64,000 nt of DNA from Veillonella sp. CHU740 (GCF_003992055.1 NZ_RQVD01000008.1:31986-95985); one strand, 5' to 3'; numbered from the stretch's first letter, positions 25,698 through 35,085 are shown. The notes: a model not told the origin generated them from the sequence alone. Numbers and translations: made by a program.

Positions 25698-28091
25698 ATG
25701 GAAATACATGTAATTATTGCTTCTGAATTAGGGGTGAAACCGCATCAAGTAGAAGCGGCCATCACCTTATTAGATGAAGGGAATACAGTGCCATTTATTG
25801 CTCGTTACCGTAAGGAAGTAACGGGAGAGTTGAAAGATGAACAATTGCGCGAAGTAGAAGAGCGCACGAAATATCTTCGCAACTTGTTACAACGTAAAGA
25901 AGAAGTCACAAAATCTATAGAAGAACAAGGTAAGATGACAGAGGAGTTGGCAGCTTCCATCACTAAGGCTATGAAGTTACAGGAATTGGAAGACTTGTAT
26001 TTGCCATTTAGACCTAAGAAACGTACTCGTGCCTCTATGGCGAGAGAACGTGGTCTAGAACCATTGGCACAAGCGTTGTTCACAGTGCCTACAGAAGAAC
26101 AGTTGCAGGCATTGGCTGTGGACTATATCAATGATGAGGTTCCAACAGCAGAAGATGCCTTGCAAGGAGCGATGGATATTGTAGCGGAGGAAGCTAGTGA
26201 ACGTGCTGATATTCGACAATACCTTCGTAAAGCCATTTGGAATGGTGGTCGTATGAAAACGGAGCTCATCGGTGAAGAAGACGTAAACCAAGGGTTCTTG
26301 CAATATAATGAAGAATATCAAGAACCAATCCACTTGGTACCGTCTCATCGTACGTTAGCCATGAACCGTGGAGAAAAGCTAGGGGCCTTAAAAGTTGGTT
26401 TTGTCGTACCAGACGAAACCTATATCCAATATATGGTGGATACTGTGCAAGGAGATGCGAAGGTTTCGCATTCTTTCATTCGTGAGGCCATTGCTGACGG
26501 GTACAAACGCTTATTGTATCCATCCTTGGAGCGAGAAACACGCAATGCTATGACGGAACAGGCAGAGGAACAAGCCATCAAAGTATTTGGCACGAACTTG
26601 CGCAATTTGTTGTTACAAGCGCCATTAGCTGGCCATGTCATCATGGGACTTGATCCAGGATATCGTACAGGTTGTAAGATGGCCATCATTGATCGAGAAG
26701 GGAATGTGCTAGATTATGGTGCGTACTACCTCACCATGAGTGAAAAGCAACAAGAGCAAGCTCGCAAAGAACTGGCTAAGAAAATTCGCCAATATGGTGT
26801 TACTTTAATCTCTATTGGTAATGGTACTGCTTCTTATGAAACAGAACAGTTTACATCGAATATGATTGCTGAAGAAGGTCTGGATTGCCACTATATTATT
26901 ACGAATGAAGCGGGAGCCTCTGTATACTCTGCTTCTAAGCTTGCCATTGAAGAGCTGCCAGACTTAGATGTATCTATTCGTGGAGCTGTCTCGATTGCTC
27001 GTCGTGTACAAGATCCATTGGCAGAATCTGTAAAAATCGATCCTAAATCGATTGGCGTTGGACAATACCAACATGACGTGAATCAAAAGCAATTGGGAGA
27101 AACCTTAGATCAAGTGGTAGAAACGGTGGTAAACCATGTAGGTGTTGAATTAAACACAGCATCTCCAGCCATCTTAAAACATGTGTCTGGTATTTCCAAC
27201 ACGGTAGCGAACAATATTATTGCGTATCGCAAGGAACACGGCGCTTTCACCAGTCGTAAACAATTGCTGAAAGTGGCCCGATTAGGACCTGCAGCGTATA
27301 CACAATGTGCGGGATTCTTGCGCATTGGTAGCGGTGAAAATCCATTAGATGCAACACCTGTGCATCCAGAGTCTTACGAAGTAGCACAAGGAGTATTAGA
27401 TAGCCTTGGATTGACATTAGAAGATTTGCGCAATAAAGCTACATTAGAATCAGCAAAAGCTAAATTGCAAGCTGTCGATGTAGATTCCTTAGCAGCTAGC
27501 TTAGAAGCGGGGGTACCCACCGTTCGCGATATTGTGGAAGCCTTGCAAAAACCAGGCCGAGATCCACGGGAAGACTTACCGGCTCCGATGACCCGTAAAC
27601 AAATTGTCAGCCTAGAAGATATCGAAGTAGGAACCGTCGTAAAAGGAACCGTTCATAATGTAGTAGACTTTGGAGCCTTTGTAGATTTTGGTGTGAAAAT
27701 TAATGGCTTGTTGCATAAAAGTGAGTTCTGTGCTCGCCATGAACATCCATCAGATGTATTGGCTGTAGGCGATATTATAGAAGTGGAAATTATCTCCGTA
27801 GAGCCGAAGCGAAACCGTATTGGTTTGACGATGAAGCGAGAGAAACCGAAAGATCCAAATCGTAAGGGACCACGCAGACAAGCTAGTGGTAATCCGCTTC
27901 GAGATAGAAACAATCACTCTGAAGAACAGAACAAACAACGAAATGCGGCGAACAAATCTAAGAATCGAGAAGGAAATGCTAGTGAGAAACGAAATAAGCC
28001 GCAACGAAAGGGTAAACAAAATCGAAACGAAACAACCAAAGATTTAGGTGCTTTATTACAACAATGGGCTGATCGAGGTGGCCGTCGATGA
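25698..28091 (+). CDS. tex: Tex family S1 RNA-binding protein
   Basis: Tex is a conserved nucleic-acid-binding protein linked to transcription. The 797-residue protein has the Tex N-terminal region (NTVPFIARYRKEVTGELKDE), a YqgF/RNase H-like segment (IMGLDPGYRTGCKMAIID), helix-hairpin-helix motifs (about residues 495-590) and an S1 domain at about 642-712. The last 80 residues are an unusual, very basic low-complexity tail rich in R, K, N and Q. ATG 25698 after AAAGGAAG fits better than ATG 25680, which overlaps folA. The stop overlaps the lspA start (ATGA). Confidence 0.93.
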   Translation: MEIHVIIASELGVKPHQVEAAITLLDEGNTVPFIARYRKEVTGELKDEQLREVEERTKYLRNLLQRKEEVTKSIEEQGKMTEELAASITKAMKLQELEDLYLPFRPKKRTRASMARERGLEPLAQALFTVPTEEQLQALAVDYINDEVPTAEDALQGAMDIVAEEASERADIRQYLRKAIWNGGRMKTELIGEEDVNQGFLQYNEEYQEPIHLVPSHRTLAMNRGEKLGALKVGFVVPDETYIQYMVDTVQGDAKVSHSFIREAIADGYKRLLYPSLERETRNAMTEQAEEQAIKVFGTNLRNLLLQAPLAGHVIMGLDPGYRTGCKMAIIDREGNVLDYGAYYLTMSEKQQEQARKELAKKIRQYGVTLISIGNGTASYETEQFTSNMIAEEGLDCHYIITNEAGASVYSASKLAIEELPDLDVSIRGAVSIARRVQDPLAESVKIDPKSIGVGQYQHDVNQKQLGETLDQVVETVVNHVGVELNTASPAILKHVSGISNTVANNIIAYRKEHGAFTSRKQLLKVARLGPAAYTQCAGFLRIGSGENPLDATPVHPESYEVAQGVLDSLGLTLEDLRNKATLESAKAKLQAVDVDSLAASLEAGVPTVRDIVEALQKPGRDPREDLPAPMTRKQIVSLEDIEVGTVVKGTVHNVVDFGAFVDFGVKINGLLHKSEFCARHEHPSDVLAVGDIIEVEIISVEPKRNRIGLTMKREKPKDPNRKGPRRQASGNPLRDRNNHSEEQNKQRNAANKSKNREGNASEKRNKPQRKGKQNRNETTKDLGALLQQWADRGGRR

Positions 28092-28528
28092 TCGTGTATA
28101 TCTTAGCTATTTTGACAATTATTTTAGATCAAGTTTCAAAATGGTATGTGCAAACCCATTTTCGTATAGGTGAATCCATTCCAGTGATTCCCGATATATT
28201 CCATTGGACCTATATCGTGAATCATGGGGCAGCCTTTGGGATTTTGATGCACCAACGATGGATATTTTTGTTAATCGTAGCCCTACTGGTAACGGCGTTA
28301 TATCTAGGACGCCACAGATTGGCAAAAGCGCCCATATATGCCCGTATCGGTACGGGAACTTTATTAGGTGGGGCTCTTGGCAATGGTTGGGATCGCCTCT
28401 ATCTTGGTGGTGTAGTAGATTTTTTTGACTTTCGGATTTGGCCGATTTTTAATGTGGCGGACATCGCTATTTGCATCGGTGTGCCGTTGCTCATTCTGTA
28501 TTTTTGGTCTCATGAAAGTCAGAAATAA
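28088..28528 (+). CDS. lspA: lipoprotein signal peptidase II
   Basis: LspA cleaves signal peptides from prolipoproteins in the inner membrane. The 146-residue protein has four hydrophobic segments, LDQVSKWYVQ, NHGAAFGIL, GNGWDRLYLGGVVDFFDF and FNVADIAI. The catalytic aspartates are D111 and D125. The start overlaps the tex stop and its own stop overlaps the next ATG (TAATG). Its substrates in this window would include the lipoproteins at 39-43 kb. Confidence 0.95.
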   Translation: MIVYILAILTIILDQVSKWYVQTHFRIGESIPVIPDIFHWTYIVNHGAAFGILMHQRWIFLLIVALLVTALYLGRHRLAKAPIYARIGTGTLLGGALGNGWDRLYLGGVVDFFDFRIWPIFNVADIAICIGVPLLILYFWSHESQK

Positions 28529-29457
28529 TGAGGTGTAATGTGGAAGAAAAACGATATATCGTAGATCCTCAACAAGAGGGAACACGACTCGATGTATATT
28601 TGACAAAAGAATTAGGTCAATCTCGTAGCTATGTGCAATCCTTAGTGAAAGAGGGGCATGTACAAGTCAATGGAAAACCAGGCAAATCTAACTTGAAGCT
28701 TTCAGAAGGTAGTGAAATCGTTGTTACTATACCAGAAGTACAAGAAGTATCTGTAGAGGCGGAGGATATCCCTTTAGATGTATTGTTCGAAGATGGTCAT
28801 ATGATCGTGGTCAATAAAGCACGAGGTATGGTGGTACATCCAGCAGTAGGAAATTATTCAGGAACCTTAGTAAACGCCTTACTCTATCATTGTAAAGATT
28901 TATCTGGTATCAATGGGGAAATCCGCCCAGGCATTGTGCACCGCTTAGATAAAGATACATCGGGTGTGATGATGGCTGCTAAGCATGATGAGTCTCACTT
29001 AGGCTTGGCTGAGCAAGTGAAGGATCATGTGGCAAAGCGGACCTATTATGCCATTGTGCAAGGGAATATTGCAGAAGAAAAAGGGACCATCAAGGCCCCT
29101 ATTGGCAGACACCCTAAAGATCGCATGAAAATGGCTGTAGTTTTTGAAAATAGTAAAGAAGCTGTTACACATTTCCGGGTCTTAGAACGCTATGGAAAGC
29201 ATACATTAATTGAGTGCCAACTGGAAACGGGACGGACTCATCAAATCCGTGTGCACTTGGCCTATATAGGGCATCCAGTGGTGAATGATCCATTCTATGG
29301 ATTCCGTAAAATGGACTTTCCTATCGTAGGACAAGCCTTACATTCACGCACATTGACAGTAAAACATCCGATGACAGGAGAAGAGATGCATTTTGAAGCT
29401 CCTCTACCAGAGGACTTCCTAGCGTGTATTGCGTATGCGAAGGAGCATAACCGATAA
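28528..29457 (+). CDS. rluD: 23S rRNA pseudouridine synthase, RluD type
   Basis: RluA-family enzymes isomerise uridine in 23S rRNA. Residues about 17-64 form an S4 RNA-binding domain (TRLDVYLTKELGQSRSYVQ), and the catalytic aspartate D141 lies in HRLDKDTSG. TGRTHQIRVHLAYIGHPV follows. ATG 28528 overlaps the lspA stop. A GTG at 28540 preceded by GAGGTG is a good alternative start four codons later. The lspA-rluD-pyrR order is common in Firmicutes. The exact uridines modified cannot be read from sequence. Confidence 0.9.
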   Translation: MRCNVEEKRYIVDPQQEGTRLDVYLTKELGQSRSYVQSLVKEGHVQVNGKPGKSNLKLSEGSEIVVTIPEVQEVSVEAEDIPLDVLFEDGHMIVVNKARGMVVHPAVGNYSGTLVNALLYHCKDLSGINGEIRPGIVHRLDKDTSGVMMAAKHDESHLGLAEQVKDHVAKRTYYAIVQGNIAEEKGTIKAPIGRHPKDRMKMAVVFENSKEAVTHFRVLERYGKHTLIECQLETGRTHQIRVHLAYIGHPVVNDPFYGFRKMDFPIVGQALHSRTLTVKHPMTGEEMHFEAPLPEDFLACIAYAKEHNR

Positions 29458-29468
29458 AGGAGAAAGTT

Positions 29469-29984
29469 ATGGGAGAACGTATTTTAATTGACGAACCAGG
29501 CATGATGCGTGCTATCCGACGTATTGGGCACGAAATACTAGAACGTAATAAAGGTTTATCCAATGCGCTTATCATAGGGATTGAACGTCGTGGTGTGCAT
29601 TTGGCAAGACGGTTACAAGCACAAATTGAAGCGATTGAAGGCATACAAGTAGATGTGGCCACAATGGATGTATCCTTGTACCGTGATGATCGGTCGGGGG
29701 CTGACACAAGTGGGGAGCGATTTACGATTGACACAACGGGAAAGATCGTGATTCTCGTGGATGATGTGCTGTTTACGGGCAGGACGATACGATCTGCTTT
29801 AAATGCGCTTATGGAAGCCGGTAGACCTAGTGCGATTCAATTGGCTGTTTTGGTAGATAGAGGTCATCGAGAGTTGCCAATTCGTGCTGACTATGTAGGC
29901 AAAAATATTCCTACATCTCATTTGGAAACGGTGAAAGTCCATGTGCATGAAATTGATGGCGATGATAGTGTGGTTATTTTCTAA
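29469..29984 (+). CDS. pyrR: PyrR bifunctional regulator / uracil phosphoribosyltransferase
   Basis: PyrR binds pyr mRNA leaders to promote attenuation and has weak UPRT activity. The 171-residue protein shows IGIERRGVHLARRL, the PRPP-binding VILVDDVLFTGRTIRSAL and LVDRGHRELPIRADYVGKN. AAAGGAGAAAG precedes ATG 29469. No pyr biosynthesis genes are near, so any targets are elsewhere. Confidence 0.95.
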   Translation: MGERILIDEPGMMRAIRRIGHEILERNKGLSNALIIGIERRGVHLARRLQAQIEAIEGIQVDVATMDVSLYRDDRSGADTSGERFTIDTTGKIVILVDDVLFTGRTIRSALNALMEAGRPSAIQLAVLVDRGHRELPIRADYVGKNIPTSHLETVKVHVHEIDGDDSVVIF

Positions 29985-30001
29985 ATCAGGAGGAACTATC
30001 C

Positions 30002-30727
30002 ATGCATGGTATGGGGACGATCATTAATGTGGTATTGATTATTTGTGGTAGCCTTTTGGGGCTATTTATACGACACCGCATGAAAGAGAACTTAAAAGAA
30101 ACACTAATGATAGTGTGTGGTATCATCATTCTTTTATTAGGAATGAGTGGGACTATGCAATATATGCTGGTGATTATCAATGATAGTTTGCAAACGACAG
30201 GTCCTATGATGATGATCATTTCTATGGTGCTAGGTGCTATCATCGGTGAAATTATCGACTTCGATGCTAAAATTACTCGTATCGGCGAGTGGTTAAAACA
30301 AAAGACTGGCAACAGTAAGGATCCTCAATTTACCAATGCCTTTATTACCGCTTCTATGACTTTCACGGTGGGAGCCATGGGTGTCATTGGATCCATACAA
30401 GATGGTCTTACCGGTGATTATAGCACCATGGTTGTAAAGAGCATTCTAGATGGTATCATCGTTATGGTCATGGCCTCTTCTATGGGAAAAGGAGCCTTGT
30501 TTTCCTTTCTGCCCGTAGGGATTACACAGGGGATCATTACTGGGTTAGCACATTTGGCAGCTCCCTTAATGACACCGGAGGCAATCGATAACTTATCATA
30601 CGTAGGCTCTATTTTGATTTTCTGCGTAGGTATTAATGTAATTTGGCCAAACAAAATTCGGGTGGCTAATTTGTTGCCAGCCATATTTATTGCTATGTTA
30701 TTGACATTCTTGCCTATCTCACTTTAA
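30002..30727 (+). CDS. DUF554 family membrane protein
   Basis: The 241-residue protein has about seven hydrophobic segments and the DUF554 pattern: GTIINVVLIICGSLLGLF at the start, a central GEIIDFDAKITRIGEWLK, then FTVGAMGVIGSIQDGLTGD and FLPVGITQGIITGLAHL. The family is of unknown function and is often called a putative transport protein. Start ATG 30002 follows AGGAGG, 17 bases after pyrR. Confidence 0.85.
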   Translation: MHGMGTIINVVLIICGSLLGLFIRHRMKENLKETLMIVCGIIILLLGMSGTMQYMLVIINDSLQTTGPMMMIISMVLGAIIGEIIDFDAKITRIGEWLKQKTGNSKDPQFTNAFITASMTFTVGAMGVIGSIQDGLTGDYSTMVVKSILDGIIVMVMASSMGKGALFSFLPVGITQGIITGLAHLAAPLMTPEAIDNLSYVGSILIFCVGINVIWPNKIRVANLLPAIFIAMLLTFLPISL

Positions 30728-30767
30728 CTAGGTAGGATAGGAGTAGCCAGTTAGCGCTAATGAAAGC

Positions 30768-30803
30768 TTGACAATCACGCCTGAATAGGATATACTATTC
30801 AGG
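30768..30803 (+). promoter_or_regulatory. promoter of the infC operon, overlapped by a palindrome
   Basis: TTGACA (30768-30773), 17 bases, TATACT (30791-30796). The perfect inverted repeat CCTGAATAG-GATATA-CTATTCAGG (30780-30803) spans the -10 element, suggesting an operator. Confidence 0.75.
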
Positions 30804-30815
30804 TATTAAGAAGTA

Positions 30816-30907
30816 GAAGCCATCCGCTTCTCACCTAATGTCATGAAATATTGGGTACATTTAGTTGATAACTATGCTCGGATGGCCTATGCCATCCGAT
30901 TTTTTTA
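30816..30907 (+). promoter_or_regulatory. attenuator leader of infC-rpmI-rplT
   Basis: An intrinsic terminator, TCGGATGGC (30878-30886), loop CTAT, GCCATCCGA (30891-30899) with a T run, lies between promoter and infC. The same eight bases GCCATCCG also occur upstream at 30819-30826 inside a small hairpin (GAAGC..GCTTC) and can pair with CGGATGGC instead. That gives two mutually exclusive folds. IF3-L35-L20 operons are known to be controlled in their leaders, in several species by L20. Which ligand acts here is unknown. Confidence 0.7.
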
Positions 30908-30927
30908 TCCCTATGGAGGTGACTAGT

Positions 30928-31443
30928 ATTAGCAAAGATACACCGCGTATTAATGAAGAAATCCGTGCTCGCGAAGTTCGTGTCGTAAGTGCAGATAATG
31001 ATCAGTTAGGTATTATGTCTGTTCGTGATGCTTTAGCTATGGCAGAAGAACAACATTTAGATCTAGTAGAAGTAGCCCCTAATGGTAAACCACCAGTTTG
31101 TCGTATTATGAACTATGGTAAATACCGTTATGAGCAACAAAAACGCGAAAAAGAAGCAAAGAAGAAGCAAAAAACTTTCACATTGAAAGAAGTTAAGCTT
31201 CGTCCTCACATCGAAGATCATGATTTTTATGTAAAACTTAAAAATGCAGCTAAATTCTTAGGTGATGGTAATAAAGTTAAGGTAACGATCATGTTCCGCG
31301 GTCGTGAATTGAGCCACCCAGAATTGGGGCTTAATGTGCTGACTCGTTTTGCTGGTGAATTAACTGACCAAGCGGTTGTTGAAAAAGAAGCGAAACTAGA
31401 AGGCCGAAACATGACAATGATTTTAGCTAAAAAAGGTAATTAG
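30928..31443 (+). CDS. infC: translation initiation factor IF-3, AUU start
   Basis: IF-3 (171 residues) binds the 30S subunit and checks initiator pairing. The sequence shows [48 protein letters not shown] and [19 protein letters not shown]. The best start is ATT at 30928, seven bases after GGAGGT. An ATG at 30913 lies on the ribosome binding site itself. An AUU start is the classical autoregulatory feature of infC, since IF-3 rejects non-standard starts. It leads the infC-rpmI-rplT operon. Confidence 0.95.
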   Translation: MSKDTPRINEEIRAREVRVVSADNDQLGIMSVRDALAMAEEQHLDLVEVAPNGKPPVCRIMNYGKYRYEQQKREKEAKKKQKTFTLKEVKLRPHIEDHDFYVKLKNAAKFLGDGNKVKVTIMFRGRELSHPELGLNVLTRFAGELTDQAVVEKEAKLEGRNMTMILAKKGN

Positions 31444-31454
31444 GAGGAAGAATA

Positions 31455-31652
31455 ATGCCAAAGATTAAAACTCGTCGCGCAGCGGCTAAACGTTTCCAAG
31501 TAACAGGTAGTGGTGAATTCAAACGTGCAAAAGCTTTCAAAAGCCATATTTTAGAGAAAAAATCTCCAGCACGTAAACGTAATCTTCGCAAAGCAACATT
31601 GGTTAGCAAATCTGACTACAAACGCGTAGTGAAATGCTTACCATACGCATAA
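31455..31652 (+). CDS. rpmI: 50S ribosomal protein L35
   Basis: The 65-residue basic protein starts [20 protein letters not shown] and contains [16 protein letters not shown], typical of L35. Start follows TAGGAGGAAG, 11 bases after infC. Confidence 0.97.
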   Translation: MPKIKTRRAAAKRFQVTGSGEFKRAKAFKSHILEKKSPARKRNLRKATLVSKSDYKRVVKCLPYA

Positions 31653-31699
31653 GATTGACATATTTTAGTAACATATAACGATATTGGAGGAATACAATA

Positions 31700-32050
31700 A
31701 TGGCAAGAGTAAAAACAGGCGTAACAGCGCATGCACGTCATAAAAAAATCTTAAAATTAGCTAAAGGTTACCGCGGTACACGTTCTCGCTTATTCAAAAA
31801 AGCAAACGAATCCGTAATGAAAGCATTATACTATGCTCGTCGTGACCGTCGTGCTAAAAAACGTGAGTTCCGTAAATTATGGATCGCTCGTATCAATGCA
31901 GCAAGCCGTATTAATGGTTTATCCTACAGCCGTTTCATTGCTGGTTTAACAAAAGCTGGTGTTGAAATCAACCGTAAAATGTTGGCTGACTTAGCAGTAC
32001 ATGATGTAGCTGCATTCGCGAAATTAGTTGAAATTGCTAAAAACGCGTAA
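31700..32050 (+). CDS. rplT: 50S ribosomal protein L20
   Basis: The 116-residue basic protein has [40 protein letters not shown] and [12 protein letters not shown], all typical of L20. It is needed early in 50S assembly and in other species represses its own operon by binding the leader. TTGGAGGAA precedes the start. Confidence 0.97.
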   Translation: MARVKTGVTAHARHKKILKLAKGYRGTRSRLFKKANESVMKALYYARRDRRAKKREFRKLWIARINAASRINGLSYSRFIAGLTKAGVEINRKMLADLAVHDVAAFAKLVEIAKNA

Positions 32051-32088
32051 GACAAATAGATAATGGCCTAGATTAGGTTGTATATAGA

Positions 32089-32118
32089 AGAACAGTCCTT
32101 TGGGGCTGTTCTTTTTTG
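32089..32118 (+). terminator. terminator after rplT
   Basis: AGAACAG-TCC, loop TTT, GGGG-CTGTTCT followed by TTTTTT. Confidence 0.85.
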
Positions 32119-32280
32119 CTATAGTATACAGTGTATTAGTAAGGTATAGGTCCAAATGAGTTGGTTTTACTAGTGAGAGTGGTATCGAAAGATATGACTT
32201 ACTTTTATGTAATAAAGATATTTACAAATCCTGGAGTAGGTATATGGATGATGCTAGCAGATAACAACCTATCTATTAAA

Positions 32281-32316
32281 AAAATACCCTTGAAAGTAAT
32301 CTTTCAAAGGTATTTT
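32281..32316 (-). terminator. terminator of the minus-strand flippase gene
   Basis: AAAATACCCTTGAAAG, loop TAAT, CTTTCAAAGGTATTTT. On the minus strand it ends in a run of T. It lies 15 bases beyond the stop of the flippase gene. Confidence 0.85.
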
Positions 32317-32330
32317 GTGTTTCTATTTAA

Positions 32331-33887
32331 TTATCTAAAGAATCGTCCTACTACAGGCAATCTAGCACCATCGTTTTTGTTAAGGCCTTTCAATAGAATC
32401 ATGATGATGACATAGATACAAGTACCTATGATAGCTGTGATCATGATGTTAAAGAAGGTTGGGATGGAACCCTGCAATAGTGGGTAGAAATAATACATAC
32501 CTACCCCCATAATGGCTGCGGAGATAATATTTTTCCCTAATAAGATAAGGTCTATGAAGTATCCCGTGTGACGATGGATCCAAATCAGGTTGAGTAGAGC
32601 TGCAAATCCAATGTCGGCTACGGTTGCATAGGCAGCACCACCGATGCCAAGTGCGGGGAGGGCTGTTAGCTCCCAGTTTAGGATGACTTTCACAATAGCT
32701 GCAATTCCCATGTTGATAACTGGAATGCGAGGTTTTCCTAAGCCTTGTAAAATGCCAGTTGTCACTTGATGTAAGCCGAGGAAGAAAATGGCCCAAGCTA
32801 AAATCTGTGTAGCTTCTGCGGCACGTGGTGCGTTATAAATAGTGGACACTACAGGTTCTGCTAAGATGTACAACATCACAGAGAATGGAATGGTGGCCAC
32901 AAATGTTAATCGCATAGAACCAGCTGTACGATAGTACACTTGTTTTACATCTTTAATGGAAACTGCATTGGATATGGCAGGTACAATACTTGTAGCAATG
33001 GCCGCTGTAATAATCGTTGCTAAGTTGATGAGAGGTACGGCCATACCAGATAGATACCCATATAGCTCTGTGGCTTCACGAAGTGGATAGCCAATGTCAA
33101 TCAATCGTCTTGGAATGATCGCTACGTCTAGCATGGCTACAATAGGTAACATCATACTCGCTAGGGCGATGGGAATGGATAAGTTAATCAATCGCTTAAT
33201 GATGGATTTTGAACTTTCCTGTGGAGTAGACTCCGTCATGGGCTCTTCGAGTTGTTTTGGCAATCGGTAGTAATAATATACTAGTACTACAAGAGCACCT
33301 ACTGCGCCAACACCGGCTCCTAAGCTAGCACCACCGGCTGCTACATCCAATCCATAAGGTAATAGGATATAGGCAGCGCCTAACATGACTACAACACGCA
33401 ATAGTTGTTCTACGATTTGGCTGATAGCGGTAGGTGTCATCATTTGCCAACCCTGTAGGTAGCCTCGATAACAAGAAATTAATGTGACAAAGAATACAGC
33501 AGGAGCCAACGCAATCAGTGAATAGTAGGCTCTAGGATCTGTGATAAAGTTAATGTCGATCAACCATTGGGCAGATCCAAAGACTAAGATGCTAAAGAGT
33601 AGTCCTAAGACAAATAACATTTTGAAAGAAATAGAGAATACTTTCTTTGCTCCTAATAAATCATGTTTGGCTAGTTTTTCTGCTGTCATAATTGAAATGG
33701 CGATAGGAATTCCTGCACTAGATAGCTGCAAGGCCAATAAGTAAGCAGGAAATGCCATTTGGTAAATACCGATACCTTCACCACTGAGAACGCGAGATAA
33801 GAAAATCCAGTTCAAGCTACCAATAGCTTTCACAACAAATCCGGCAATCGTCAAGATGAGGGTACCTTGTAAAAATCGGTTAACCAT
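32331..33887 (-). CDS. SpoVB/MurJ-like polysaccharide or lipid flippase
   Basis: The 518-residue protein has about 14 membrane helices and the PST/MATE-like start FLQGTLILTIAGFVVKAIGS, then SRVLSGEGIGIYQMAFP, a pattern close to SpoVB and YtgP-type proteins. Such MOP-superfamily proteins move lipid-linked peptidoglycan or polysaccharide units across the inner membrane. No sporulation genes are visible, so a role in wall or glycan export is more likely. The start (33887) follows GGAGATATC on the minus strand. It is transcribed divergently from fba. Confidence 0.85.
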   Translation of the reverse strand: MVNRFLQGTLILTIAGFVVKAIGSLNWIFLSRVLSGEGIGIYQMAFPAYLLALQLSSAGIPIAISIMTAEKLAKHDLLGAKKVFSISFKMLFVLGLLFSILVFGSAQWLIDINFITDPRAYYSLIALAPAVFFVTLISCYRGYLQGWQMMTPTAISQIVEQLLRVVVMLGAAYILLPYGLDVAAGGASLGAGVGAVGALVVLVYYYYRLPKQLEEPMTESTPQESSKSIIKRLINLSIPIALASMMLPIVAMLDVAIIPRRLIDIGYPLREATELYGYLSGMAVPLINLATIITAAIATSIVPAISNAVSIKDVKQVYYRTAGSMRLTFVATIPFSVMLYILAEPVVSTIYNAPRAAEATQILAWAIFFLGLHQVTTGILQGLGKPRIPVINMGIAAIVKVILNWELTALPALGIGGAAYATVADIGFAALLNLIWIHRHTGYFIDLILLGKNIISAAIMGVGMYYFYPLLQGSIPTFFNIMITAIIGTCIYVIIMILLKGLNKNDGARLPVVGRFFR

Positions 33888-33905
33888 GATATCTCCTATA
33901 TTGAA

Positions 33906-33922
33906 AGATTCAAATTGAATCT
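33906..33922. promoter_or_regulatory. palindrome upstream of the flippase gene
   Basis: AGATTCAA-A-TTGAATCT is a perfect 8-bp inverted repeat, 19 bases before the flippase start codon on the minus strand. It is a possible operator. Confidence 0.35.
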
Positions 33923-33988
33923 GAAAGACTCATTTTTAATTGTACCATAGAATACGAGTATTCTCAATTAATATGAGTTAGATTTTGG

Positions 33989-34017
33989 TTGAATCGCTCC
34001 ATTAGATACGGTATAAT
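33989..34017 (+). promoter_or_regulatory. promoter of fba
   Basis: TTGAAT (33989-33994), 17 bases, TATAAT (34012-34017), about 55 bases before the start codon. Confidence 0.7.
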
Positions 34018-34072
34018 AACGATATGATAGTCATTAATGATATGTATAATAGATATGACAAGGAGGCCAATT

Positions 34073-35002
34073 ATGCCATTAGTATCTACAAAAGAGATGT
34101 TTGAAAAAGCCTATGCAGGTGGATATGCTATTGGGGCATTCAATGTGAATGACATGGAAATTATCCAAGGGATTGTGGATGCGGCAAAAGTGGAGCAAGC
34201 TCCATTGATTTTGCAAGTGTCTGCAGGGGCTCGTAAATATGCGAAACCAGTATATTTGACTAAGTTGGTAGAAGCAGCATTGTTAGATACAGATTTGCCA
34301 ATTGCTTTACATTTAGACCATGGTGATGATTTCGAAATTTGTAAAGATTGCATCGATAGCGGTTTTACATCTGTTATGATTGATGGATCTAAACATCCCT
34401 TTGAAAAAAATGTTGAGTTAACTGCCCGTGTTGTAGAATATGCACATAAACATGGCGTTGTAGTAGAAGGTGAGTTAGGTCGTCTAGCTGGCGTAGAAGA
34501 TGATGTTAACGTAAGTGAAAAAGATGCATTATTTACAGATCCAGATGAAGCGGCTGAGTTCGTTCGATTAACAGGTGTAGACTCCCTAGCTATCGCGATT
34601 GGTACGAGTCATGGGGCTTACAAATTTAAAGGTACTCCATACTTAGACTTTGAAAGATTACAACGAGTAGGTGAACTGTTACCTAATTTCCCTATCGTAT
34701 TGCATGGAGCGTCTTCTGTACCGCAAGCATTTGTTGAAAAATGTAATTCTTTTGGTGGTGCTATTCCGGGAGCACAAGGCGTACCAGAAGAGATGCTTCG
34801 CAAAGCGGCTACAATGGCAGTTTGTAAAATCAATATCGACACAGACTTGCGATTAGCGATGACAGCAAGTATCCGTGAAGTGTTGGTAAATAATCCAGCT
34901 GAATTTGACCCACGTAAATACTTGGGACCTGGTCGTGAAGCGATTCAAGCAATGGTACAGCATAAAATTAAAAATGTGTTAGGTTGCAGTAATAAGATCT
35001 GA
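34073..35002 (+). CDS. fba: class II fructose-bisphosphate aldolase
   Basis: This zinc enzyme splits or forms fructose-1,6-bisphosphate. The 309-residue protein has YAIGAFNVNDMEIIQGI, the metal and catalytic HLDHGDD, VEGELGRLAGVED, IAIGTSHGAYKF and VLHGASSVP, with INIDTDLR near the C-terminus. Start ATG 34073 follows AAGGAGG; an upstream in-frame codon at 34037 is not needed. It is unlinked to gap-eno but completes the triose-to-hexose steps. It has its own promoter and terminator. Confidence 0.96.
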   Translation: MPLVSTKEMFEKAYAGGYAIGAFNVNDMEIIQGIVDAAKVEQAPLILQVSAGARKYAKPVYLTKLVEAALLDTDLPIALHLDHGDDFEICKDCIDSGFTSVMIDGSKHPFEKNVELTARVVEYAHKHGVVVEGELGRLAGVEDDVNVSEKDALFTDPDEAAEFVRLTGVDSLAIAIGTSHGAYKFKGTPYLDFERLQRVGELLPNFPIVLHGASSVPQAFVEKCNSFGGAIPGAQGVPEEMLRKAATMAVCKINIDTDLRLAMTASIREVLVNNPAEFDPRKYLGPGREAIQAMVQHKIKNVLGCSNKI

Positions 35003-35015
35003 TTCATAAGATACT

Positions 35016-35055
35016 AAAACTGACACCCTCTCAAAAGAGAAGGTGTCAGTTTTTT
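35016..35055. terminator. terminator between fba and the RluA-like gene
   Basis: AAAACTGACACC-CTCT, loop CAAA, AGAG-AA-GGTGTCAGTTTTTT. It is symmetrical enough to serve both convergent genes. Confidence 0.9.
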
Positions 35056-35085
35056 GTATGTAGTGTGTTTAGTTTTATTTATACT

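Noticed and set aside
32161..32415. Plus-strand frame of 84 codons after rplT
   Set aside because: It has no ribosome binding site, runs through a terminator hairpin and into the end of the minus-strand flippase gene, and its protein resembles no family.
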